Shown one piece after another: positions 48,778 to 60,417 of a DNA stretch of 64,000 nt. This DNA comes from Copromyces sp. CBS 386.78 (Eukaryota > Ascomycota > Sordariomycetes > Sordariales > Sordariaceae), in assembly GCA_030685235.1 (NCBI GenBank), contig MU839096.1, forward strand, positions 124,001-188,000, read 5' to 3'. How positions within the stretch are numbered: position 1 is the stretch's first letter; each line of letters begins with the position of its first letter. Both the position numbers and the translations under genes were made by a program. The notes below the pieces were generated by a model. That model ran no database searches. It was not told where the DNA came from and saw nothing but the letters and a program-made list of their open reading frames with translations.

Positions 48778-49203
48778 GAGCGTGATCGGTAGCCCTGATT
48801 TTCGCTGACCTGGTCAGCCGGTCAGCCGCGGTCAGAATCGTGATCGGTTAACTTTTTTGAACTCGATGTACCTTTTTCGAGTTGCTGACCCGGGTCAGCA
48901 AAATCCCCCCACATTTGGCCTTGCAACCAACCATATGGCTCGCATCCTGCTGACCCGGGTCAGCAGCAAAAAGCTGCTTTTTTGATGATATTCCAATTGC
49001 CAACACCACTAAAACCACTATAATACAGGGCATCGCAACCAAAATATCTCAACATCAAAATAAACAACCAAAAGATCACCATTCTAACCGGCAATCTACG
49101 CTAAGGACTTGGCAACTAGAAATGCAAAGGCCCGTGCGACTTTTTTATCCAAAGTACCTTTTTCTGACCGCAGTCAGCAAAAAAAAGGCCACCGATCACG
49201 CCC
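48778..49203. mobile_element. MITE-like element, PIF/Harbinger type ends, palindrome-rich
   Basis: The 426-base element starts GAGCGTGATCGGTAGCC and ends in the inverted form GGCCACCGATCACGCCC. It is flanked on both sides by TTA (48775-48777, 49204-49206), the three-base target duplication of PIF/Harbinger elements, and the flanking match extends to CCCTTA. Inside are repeated inverted motifs of the GCTGACC...GGTCAGC kind. Two are perfect 16-base palindromes GCTGACCCGGGTCAGC at 48884-48899 and 48949-48964; related ones lie near 48808-48836 and 49164-49178. No transposase frame is present, so it is non-autonomous. Class is inferred from the target site and terminal G-rich ends. Confidence 0.72.
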
Positions 49204-51670
49204 TTAATGGGCCAGCGGCTATAGCGGTAGAAACCGTTTTCACCGAACTGGCCACCGCTGCAAGCACTGCAAAAAGGGCAGTTACCCCTTCGAACACAGT
49301 TTAGGATTCGTCTGGTCTGGTTGTAGTTAAAACACGGCACGCATGGAGGATAGGGGAAGTGGTTGGAAGCCTGAAGCCTGATGGTGAGTGATCGAACGAC
49401 CGGGGATGAGGGGAAGGAACTGAATGAATCCAAGAAGAGACAGGAAGATTGGTGGACTTGTGGACTGGTGGAGGAAGAGAATGAGGCCAGAATTCGGTGT
49501 CTCTGTTGCGAGTTGCGACTACCTATTGATGCTGGTTTGATTGTTAGCGTGGTTCAAACCCCATATTTTTTTACAGGGTGGTTTGCAAGGCAGGACAGGT
49601 CTAACTACGTTATCTGATTGGCTGAAATCGCCTGATCTCAAGGTGAGAAAGAGTTAACCGCACACAAATCCGCTTTATACTGGCTCACAATCACCAGAAT
49701 CACCAGAATCAACCCCCATCAACCATCCCCTATTGGTTTTAACCCCTGTTGCCTCCCCTGTCTAAAACCCACAATGTACCACGCCAACAATCAAACCAGG
49801 GGGAGAGTGTATACCGGGCTGTGGTGGGTCAACACACACACACACACACACTTTACACTTTACAGGGCCATGAACCCTATTTCGACTCTAGATTCTCATG
49901 GTTGTCGTATCAAGTTTACAGAACGTCCTCTGTCTGCTGTAACAAACCTCCTGTACCGACGAGGATTCGGTGAGTACGCCAGCGGATGTTGTCTCTTTCT
50001 TGAGATCTGTACAGTAGCTTTATGAGAGGCGGGATTGTGAAGAGACCTTGAGTTACTCAGTGGAAAGAAACTTGACGACAACCCCAAAAAAGACAGCAGC
50101 AGTGTGATGTCCAAGGACATGATGCACCTGTCAAATTGACCGTCGTTCCTACATAGATGTCAAGACTATGCAGGTTACAGAAGCACGTAGAGCGAGCTGC
50201 AGAGGGGCACTCAAGAAGCGTACCTAAATATATATCGCCATCCAAACTTTAAAGTTGGTTTCATTTGTCTTGGACATACTTTATAACACGTTTTCACACA
50301 CTCGCACAGTCCTCACCGAATGACTCACTCATAATACAAAAAGGAGCCAGCGGTTCATTATGGTTTCCACCAGCAAAACGCCAATACAAGATGAGCCCGC
50401 AAGAACGAGTGTGTCCTGGCCGGCAGTCGGACGGCTGATGATGCTCGTGTTGAAGGAACTCGGTTGCCGGCGAACGGCTTACAATACCATACATGGTATT
50501 GCAGCTTACGGCCCTGCCTAGAGGAATCCGGTGACGAGAATCCGCTTTTGTTCGCCGTCCGGAACTCACCTGGCAGGGAGCAAAGTTACTGAGGTGGATC
50601 ACACGCGTGTTCGCCCAATCATCCAGCTCCGCGTCAGGATGATCCCGTTCGGCGACACCCCCGTGAATGTTACGAGTTGAAAGTAATTGACCGTACGTGT
50701 AGCTAGACAGCAGGAATGTAGGTCTATAAGGTAGGCTTGTTTGAACCTTGAGCCATATGGTGTCCAGGAGTTTCCTCTGACTTCTCAGATTTGTAAGACG
50801 AAATCAAAGATGCGGCACACATGGTTTTACACCGAAATGGACGAAAGGAGAAACCGAAGGATGTTCAACAGCGAAGTTCGGCTTTGTGATGGTTGCAGTC
50901 GGCCTTAGCCCGGTGTCTGTCTTTCATGTGGGCGGGGACACTGCACATCTGGCAGCGGCCCGTCAAGTCTTTCAGCTGCCATTGATTTGCAGCGCTTGGC
51001 AATCAAAACTCGAACGAGAAGTTGTTCAGGGTCCTCCTCGGCTGTCGGTGGTGTCCAGCATTACATCATCCGTCCGCTACGCCCGTTGCGCGGCTCACTC
51101 TGCAGCGCCGGGTGGCCCTCATCCGTTATGGCGTGAGGTTGAGAGCAGTCGAGTCGGTAGCGAAATGTTCCGAGAGGGAAATATCGGAAGATGGAAGAGA
51201 TGGAGAGAATTTGAGTAAGCACTGAATCGACGAACAGCACGGGTTGAGTATTTGCATTACTGTATATATAATAGGTGATGTTCATGTGCAGTCATTGATA
51301 CTCCAAGATCGGTCTGTCTTCAAATTTCCAAGATTTCCCTTTTCACTGCTTTTGTGGTGGTCCGTCATTCGCTCCCAGGTCAAAGCAGCCCCACATTACA
51401 TTACCCCTACCACACGCTTATCGACATCATCCCATCCGATCCTCGCTACGAGTTTTTGTTCCTACCTTGGCTTCCTCACGCCACATCTCTTGACTCGAAA
51501 CTCAGTTTCAGACGAACAACTACGACTCACATCTACGACATACTACTAACTCTTCCTCCGCACGCAATTTCTAACCACCGCACTTTCACCTTCTTCCTCT
51601 TCGAAACGACGACGACGACGACAATCCCAACACCACCACCACCAAAGGTAACCCGACACCAACAGCAACC
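49204..51670. other. Gene-poor stretch, right part, upstream of rcf2
   Basis: About 2.5 kb without a recognisable gene. It contains a CA/AC dinucleotide run at about 49832-49850 and ends with the rcf2 promoter and leader, which has a GAC/ACC-rich stretch near 51605-51640. Confidence 0.45.
49832..49850. repeat. CA dinucleotide microsatellite
   Basis: About nine tandem CA units are read directly. Confidence 0.85.
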
Positions 51671-52480
51671 ATGAAGGTCATCAGCAAGGAAGAGGAGCAG
51701 GCCCACTACCGCGAGGTCATAAAGGGCGGATTGGTCGGTGGCAGTGCCGGTCTCGTCCTCGGCCTCGGCGGTGTCATGTTCGGCATGAAGCGGTACCAGC
51801 TGATCCGCCAGCTCTCGCTCCCCTTCCGGTCCTTCCTGGTGACCTCGGCGGGCACCTTCGGCGCCATCATCCTGGCGGAGCGCTACAGCATCAACTTCCA
51901 GCGGGCCAAGGACCCCATGAACAACTACATCCAGGCGGGCAAGAAGAGGCACGAGGCGGAGCGCCTGGCCTCCGAGACCTCGAGCCAGCGCTTCATGGAT
52001 TGGGGCCGCGAGAACCGCTACAGCATCGTGTTCGCGTCCTGGATCGCCGCCATGGGCGCCGCCATGGCCATCGTCAACCGCAACAAGTACCTCAGCGCCA
52101 GCCAGAAGCTCGTCCAGGCCCGTGTGTACGCCCAGGGCCTGACGCTCGCCGTCCTCATCGCCACGGCCGCCTTCGAGACCGCCGATGCCAAGAGCGGCAA
52201 GGGCAGGTGGGAGACCGTCATGGTCGTTGACCCCAACGATCCTACCCACCAGCACTTGATCGAGAAGAAGGTCCAGAAGGAGGATTACGAGGGCCAGAAC
52301 CTCTGGCAGGGTAGGTTTTCTCTTGTCCCGGTGCTTGTTGCGAGCTTGCGAGGATCCGCTAACTCATCTGCTTCAGATATGGTCGCTGCCGAGGAGAAGA
52401 GACTCGCCCACAAGAAGCACATTGAGGAGCAGCAGCAGCAACAGAAGGCTGAGGCCAACAAGGCCGAGGCTTCCGCTTAA
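51671..52480 (+). CDS. rcf2: Respiratory supercomplex factor 2, HIG1-domain protein
   Basis: This is a mitochondrial inner-membrane protein of the Rcf2/HIG1 family, which associates with cytochrome c oxidase and supports bc1-oxidase supercomplexes. Exons 51671-52310 and 52377-52480 join in phase 1 to give 247 residues. The start MKVISKEEEQAHYREVIKGG matches the yeast Rcf2 N-terminus pattern. Hydrophobic segments lie at about residues 20-40 (GLVGGSAGLVLGLGGVMFG), 57-73, 117-133 (IVFASWIAAMGAAMAIV) and 156-172. The HIG1 signature is the segment NRNKYLSASQKLVQARVYAQ. The C-terminus is a charged, Gln-rich helix (KKHIEEQQQQQKAEANKAEA). The 66-base intron has no stop and keeps frame, so retaining it would insert 22 residues and give 269. 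Confidence 0.9.
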   Translation: MKVISKEEEQAHYREVIKGGLVGGSAGLVLGLGGVMFGMKRYQLIRQLSLPFRSFLVTSAGTFGAIILAERYSINFQRAKDPMNNYIQAGKKRHEAERLASETSSQRFMDWGRENRYSIVFASWIAAMGAAMAIVNRNKYLSASQKLVQARVYAQGLTLAVLIATAAFETADAKSGKGRWETVMVVDPNDPTHQHLIEKKVQKEDYEGQNLWQGRFSLVPVLVASLRGSANSSASDMVAAEEKRLAHKKHIEEQQQQQKAEANKAEASA

Positions 52481-53191
52481 GCGTGCTGCACCTGCCAGTC
52501 AGCTTTGCTATGAATGACAAGAGAGCGACAGCTCCCTCTATCTCTTACTTGAGGTCTGTCTTATCCACCTCCATACCGGCCGTACCGCATAACCGCATAT
52601 GATACGGTTAGAAGGAGGTGAAGGAAGAAGAAATCAAACTTGGAAACCCAGAAGTCAAGCGAGGGAGGAACAAGAAAGCCGCGGGTGTTGGCAAAAACGT
52701 ACTTTGTCACCACGGCTGTTGCAACTCACCGGCGCGAACCACACATTACCTATAACATACCTTTCTACCTCACACACACATCCAACATCTCTACTCTACC
52801 TACTCAGATCTTGCATTAGCCGGTGTTCATTTATATTTCTCTTTTCATAAAAGAAAAAAGAGGCAACTTCGGGACTTTCTTGGAAGCAACGGGCGGCTTG
52901 TTTGTTTGATTTCTCTTTTCTTCCCGATGATGAAATGAAATCAAACCATAATAGCATAGCGATTGTTGCACAGCATGGCATTTTAGTTAGCTTGGGTTTA
53001 TTAATATGGGGGTCTTCTTTCTCGTCATGGTCGTCTTGTTTAGGAACTGGCGGAGGGCATGTATGTATGTGTGTATTGTATCGTCATCTTTACTATACAC
53101 TTCGCTACGATACGGATATAGAATGCCTTTCATGAATTTGTATCTTTTCCAATATGGCGATTGCCGGGTATACTAGACTTCCCTGACTCTA
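52481..53191. other. Gene-free interval between convergent rcf2 and Hsp70 genes
   Basis: About 700 bases of 3' flanks; nothing recognised. Confidence 0.5.
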
Positions 53192-56093
53192 TTATAGTTC
53201 ATCATGATTCCTCACCTCCTTCCTGTCCTCATCACCAGGAGGAAGTTCGTCAACAACAACCGAAATGTCGTCAGGGTGTAAAACAGGTGACACAACACCA
53301 CTCAACAGTTCCTTCTCCATCATAAACTCCTCAGCAGTATTAGTCTCCACGTCCCAGTGCTCTTCCAGCCATACCTCCGCATCCCTGAGCGCATCCCTAA
53401 TAACCCTCACCTCCTCAGTGGCAGCCTCCTGGGCTGCGCCATCAGCCTCAGCAATCCAAAGACCCCTCCTGACCGCATTCAACATCCTCGCCAGCTCTCT
53501 TCTCGCCTCAAGTGTCGCCTTTGTCTCCTCGTCCTCTTCCCAAAACCGATCCGCCTCTTCGATCAAGGAGTCTACCTTCTTCCACTTTGCCAGCGCTTTG
53601 TCACTTGCGTCGGCGTAGAGGGTTCGGATGGTAGCAATTAGATGTCAATGATGACCTTCGTCGTCCATTTCTATGGTGTCCAGGAGGAATACTTGCAAAA
53701 CACCGTTGTGGTCGATTGCGAAGGCAATTGAGACTCGCGGAATGCCTCGTGGCAGGTTGTTTTGGTTCACGGTGGCGAGGTCGATGGGGATCGAAGCTAG
53801 GAGGTGGTTGGAGGCTGCGAGGGGGCGGTTGCCTTGGAAGATGTTGAGGGTGCCGGTGGTTTGGTTGTCTGGATAGCTGGTGTTAATATGGACAGAAAAG
53901 AAGAGGTTGGATAGGATGGCCTACCGGCTGACGTGGTAAATGTTGCTGATTTGGACTGTTCACAATGGCGTGTTAGAGACAACTGATAGAAAAACGTAAG
54001 AGGGAAGGATGAACTGACCGTGGGCATGGGAGTGTTGCGGCGTATAATTGTTGTCTCGAGGTCTGTTAGCCAACAACGAAATGGAAAGACGTCAAACTGG
54101 TATCACCCGGACGAGAGAAGATCTTACCATGACACCTCCTGCTGTTTCAACGCCGATTGAGGTCGGAACGTCGTGTATAAAGATGCACTCCGTGGTGCCC
54201 TCAGGCGCGGAAAGAATCTGTCAAGCATGGTCAGTCCAAATTGCTCATATGCCAATATCTCGATCTTCACTCACCATAGCCTGAACAGCCGCCCCAAAAA
54301 CCACCGCCTCCGCAGGATCAACGTTTCCTTCCCCGAGCGGCTTGCTTTTCGTGCCATAGTACTGCTCAACCAACCACCTCACCCTCGGGGTCTTTCCGGA
54401 CCCTCCTACCACAATAAAATCGTCCAACTTATCCCGAAGAACCCTGGCAGCCGTCAACACCCTTTGAACGACCGGCAGCGTATCCCAGACCAGACCGTGG
54501 TTCACATCCTCAAAGTCCCTCCTCGTCATCGTCAAGTTCCGTTCCAACCCACCCAGGTTCGTCAACAATTCCCCGACATCAATCTCGACAGCTTCCTGCT
54601 CTAATAGAGCTATCTTTACCCCCTCCGCCACTTCCTCTTTTACCTTTCTTACGAGCTGGGGACCTAGCATCATTATATCTTCAACACGCACATGACCTGC
54701 CCTCCCATCCCCTTGGCCACCACCGTTCATTCTACCAGCGACCTCCCTCAAAATCCACCCGGCCACATTCCCATCCATCTTCCTCCCCCCAAACCGCCTC
54801 TCCACCCTCTCACTCGCCAAAACCTCAAAGACTCCCTGCTCCACGGACAGAACCGTGACATCAAGAGAGGTCTCGCCCAAGTCGTACACCAACACCGTTC
54901 TCTCATCCCAGATAGATTCCGTGTCCAGCCCGTAGGCAATGGCGGCGGCTACGGGCTCTCTCGTGAAGCGGATAATCTCGAAACCAGCAAGAGAGGCGGC
55001 GTGGCGGAGGGCGGTCCTGTAGGCTTCTTCGAACTGATCGGCTGCTTGCCAGGGGAGGTACGATCTGTCGTTATAGGGCAGAGGGGTGGTGGATGCGACG
55101 TAGGAATGGAAGCCGGGGGCGAGGTGGGTGGCGACGACGGCTTGGGTGATGCTGCGATGGGGTTTCTGTTGGAGAATTAAAAAAGGGAAAGAGGGAAAGA
55201 GCGAACGTGTTCTCACCAATCTCCCTCTCAGCAATCCCCTTCAACTCCCCAAAAATCATCGCCGTGATCTGCTCAGGCGTGTACCTCAATAGCCTTCTCG
55301 CGGTGCCGTTGATAATTTGCCCTTGTTTGTCGACATTTTCCCTACTTCTATCTTCAATTTTGACCTCAACAATGGGTTCTTCACCGCCACAGTGATGCGT
55401 GACCTTGAAAGGTGAATGCCGAATCTCTTTCTGAAAGTTGGGATCGGAGAAGTTTCGGCCTAGGAGGCGTCTGTTTGTTTATTCCAGTCAGCCGGAGAGT
55501 CGGAGAGTTGGAAGGTCAGTCGACCACTCAGCCAGAGCGTAAGTCAAGCAGAAAACAAGAAGAAAAAAAACCAGCAGCCAGCAGCCAGCAGCCAGCAGCC
55601 CCAAGACATGACCGCCCAAGAAACAGCCAAACAATCACTCAAGAACAATCAAACATACCTGACATCAAACACCGCCCCCTTCATCCCCCCCTCCCTCCCA
55701 AACACCGGCAGTATCAGGGCTAGTCGTAGCTCCTCTAAACCCAACCCAATTTGGCACGGTCCCAAGCACTTTCCCTATTCCGTTTTTCAGACCCATCGCA
55801 ACTCTTGAGTTAGTCACCCCAAAGTCAATGGCAATCACAGGAGCAGTCTTTTCCTGCCCGTGGTCAGAAGAATAGTAGTCATCTGTGGCTGTGGCGTATG
55901 CACTCGCTCCGACTGGTCCGGGGAGAGGAAGGAAGGAAAGAGCTAGGGGGAAGACGACGATGATGAGGAGGAGGATCGTGGCTGTTAGGAGGGCGGCGAG
56001 GGGGGATGGGGTTTTGGGTTTTCGAGAGGATTTGATATTGAGACGCTCGGTTTGCCGTCGACGGCCGCGGTTGCCGGATTTGTTTATGGTCAT
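53192..56093 (-). CDS. Divergent ER-type Hsp70 with HDEL, reading frame interrupted
   Basis: This is an Hsp70-family chaperone gene with ER features: a hydrophobic N-terminal segment (LLTATILLLIIVVFPLALSF) and a final HDEL. Exons are 56093-55659, 55470-55217, 55165-54275, 54217-54128, 54054-54019, 53955-53925 and 53868-53645 (TGA) or on to 53192 (TAA). Nucleotide-binding motifs are degenerate: AIDFGVTNSRVA for the first phosphate loop and VYDLGETSLDVTVL where DLGGGT is normal, though FIVVGGSGKTPRV is kept. The substrate-binding part reads GVETAGGVM, RRNTPMPT, KSATFTTSADNQTTGTLNIF and IDHNGVLQV. Three problems exist: one extra base in a seven-G run (plus 55685-55691), a one-base mismatch at the exon 2/3 junction by an A/C run, and an in-frame TGA at 53647-53645 followed by 150 sense codons to HDEL. 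It is neither clearly Kar2 nor Lhs1. Confidence 0.78.
55571..55601. repeat. Seven-base tandem repeat in Hsp70 intron 1
   Basis: Four or so copies of CAGCAGC/AGCAGCC in tandem lie inside intron 1 of the Hsp70 gene. Repeat length is read directly. Confidence 0.8.
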
Positions 56094-57039
56094 GGTTAGT
56101 GATGATTTGATTTTGGTGATGTTGGTGTTGTTTGTTGTTGATAGTGTTGTTGTTGATGGGTTGGTTTGGATTTGGTTCGTTTACGTCTGTAGATGAAAGA
56201 GAAGGGAAGCTATTGTCGGCTGCGTCGATAACCATGTATTTGTGTCAAATGCTGAAGCTCCGAATCCAGCCCATGCCGTAATGGAGAGGTCATACAGAGG
56301 TGAATAGACATATTTGGCCTCTCCTCCTCTCAGATGTTGTTTCTTTCATTCTGGAATCACCTAGATATGAATAGCTGCTTTTCTGTTTCCAACCGGAGGC
56401 CAACCCGCGATGAGTAGATGAGTTACGTGAGGACGTACCCATCCGTAGCCATTCGATCGACAAAGTTGTGCAATGTTCTCCAAGGAACTATTGAAAAGTC
56501 TGTGAATGACTCATCAAAGAAGAACCGCAATTACTTCATGATCCCTTCACTGGCCACTCATTCGACGTTAAGAAAATATTCAGGACACGTTTCGTTGTTG
56601 TCGGGTATTGTTGTTGTTAAACTCGGATTGTTTCAGGTTATGTTGTCCTTTCTGACAACCACAACAACACCACCAACACAACACTAATAGCCAATAACAC
56701 CTGCATACAGCAAATCCATAGAACACTCATGAATAGATGCGGTGTTCTTCAACAATGAGGCCACCGCGTTCGTTGGTTGGTATTAGGTATTAGCTATAAT
56801 GCGACTTTCCTCGTTCTTCCCCCTTGTCTCTGGACACTCCTCCCATAAGTTCCATCGAGCTCTATTCTATCCTGCCTCTCTCCATGAACTCCCTCTTTCT
56901 TTTTCATGATTGATCAATCACGTCATTATATGCCGTAGACCCAATTCCATAAGAATAACAATTGAAACCAAAGAACGCCCATCCAATCGTCCGTCCACTT
57001 CCTTTCCCTTTCTTCCTCATCTATCACCATACCAGTCTC
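56094..57039. other. Gene-free interval between Hsp70 and erg11
   Basis: About 950 bases cover the Hsp70 promoter/leader and the erg11 3' flank. Nothing was recognised. Confidence 0.45.
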
Positions 57040-58791
<1,752 letters not shown>

Positions 58792-60417
58792 GGTTGGAGA
58801 AAAGGAGAGGCGTGGAGGGGAAGAACTGAAGTCGTGGATGCCTGCAACAACACAACAAGAGAATGAATGCAGCCTGAGGAGGAGGGGTAGGAAAGGGACA
58901 AGATATGGGCGACTCGACTTGATTTTTATAAAGTCGGTCGATGGTTGGCGGTTGTCGTAGGTTCCTACCTACACTAGAACGATAGGCCGATAGGGACCAA
59001 GGGAAACTGACAGCACCACCAGCTTGGCAACGCCCAGGGACCACCTCTCAGGGGCAGCTTTCCCTCTGGGCGAATAGGAGTCGGCCAGCTTGAGGTCTCT
59101 TCAGCCAATCAGAGACGCAATTCGTATTCGGATTCCGTTTAAACGGTACGTACCCTTCAAAGATCATCCAAATTACCCTTGACCGCACTGGCAACCTCAG
59201 CCCAAGATCATGCCATGGGGGAAATCGCATCTACGGGTTTTCCTATGGAAAGAGGCGATGGGAGCTGTTCAATCTGCGGTCTCGACCTTGATGTTTTCCC
59301 ACAGTTGGTAGGCGTCATCTCCAAAGCTTCAGCGTCTTTCGGAACGCGGCGAGTACGAATACGATTGACTGACAACATTGACAACAACGGTGATGCATTC
59401 ACAAGTACGTAGAGGCTTGGATGCATTACAAATCCAAGAACTACCATCCACTTTCACATCACAAACACCTCACGATTATCCCAAAGCGATAGTACTTATC
59501 ATGTCTGTTGTGAAAAAGGGGTATCGATTTCAATTCCTCTCTTGGCATCCGAGTCTGTGCTTTGCCTCATCGGCTACTCCCGCTCTCTCGAGCCTTTAAG
59601 TGCCGCCATGCAAGCCATCTTGCGTCCCTCGCCTGTGCCTCACCTTTGCTGACCACCATACAAGAAAAAGACTTTGAACGACTTGAAGACAGCGAATTCA
59701 CCAATGATACACAGAGAAAAGAAAGTGTCGTCATAAAGTGCTTACGCATCCGTATTTGGATTCATGACTTGATGGATCGGATTTGTAATGATTACTGTTG
59801 GTGCCGGCTTCTTGCGAGCGAATGAACGTATATAGAGTTAGTGTTGGTGGGTAACAGGTATCTGAATCAGGTGGTGGCTTGATGTCTTCCACTTTCATAG
59901 CTCCCAAGATCCCCCCGCTTAACCAACCCTTCAGTTATTTCTCTATACACTACCTACCTACATCGCCATAACCAAGGCCCCTAGTTCTTTTTCTTCTTCT
60001 TGGCAATGCATAGATGCAACAAGACAAGGCCTATCCGACAGTGAAGTAAGAAACCGAATACGAAAAAGAAAGGCTTTCAGAGAATGCGTATTGTGTATGT
60101 GGTATCATGAGTACTGCTGCCCCTATCCCAAAGTTGAGTTCCGAAACAGATCCCAGAATGATGCTTCCCTTTTTTTGCCCCGAAAATAAAAAAGTGTAAC
60201 TCCTGGTTTGAACGCCGTCCGAAATGCGAAAAGCTGCATGCAAAGAGCGCTATGACTGGCAAGTTTGTTGCGTTGTTGCTGTGTGGGTTGTCGTTGTTGT
60301 TGTTGTTGCTGTTGGTGATGCTTTGTGAAGTTGTTGTGGTTCCTTTGTAGGACCATCATCCGTCCTCTTTTTCTTCCCTATATTGCCCCGGAGGCTCTTA
60401 CTGAAGATGAAGAACAA
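58792..60417. other. Gene-free interval upstream of erg11
   Basis: About 1.6 kb includes the erg11 promoter, then the 3' flank of the glycosyltransferase gene with a GTT-rich section near 60270-60320. Short frames overlapping on both strands are unrecognised. Confidence 0.45.
59105..59146 (-). promoter_or_regulatory. Candidate erg11 upstream element: CCAAT box and CGG half-sites
   Basis: About 310-355 bases upstream of the erg11 ATG lie CCAAT (59105-59109), CGGATTCCG (59129-59137) and the perfect palindrome CCGTTTAAACGG (59135-59146), which overlap to give three CGG/CCG half-sites. Inverted CGG half-sites are typical targets of Zn2Cys6 regulators. Binding is inference. Confidence 0.35.

Noticed and set aside
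49545..49570. GGTTCAAACCCC resembling a tRNA B box
   Set aside because: The flanking bases do not form a T-arm stem, and no A box or acceptor stem is present.
53572..53655. An 84-base intron removing the Hsp70 TGA
   Set aside because: It would keep frame, but the donor GTCATC is weak, no branch site lies near the acceptor, and it would shorten the core-to-lid linker below the family norm; kept only as an alternative.
57000..57039. Short in-frame open stretch after the erg11 stop
   Set aside because: About 37 codons is within chance, unlike the 81 and 150 codons after the sfp1 and Hsp70 stops.
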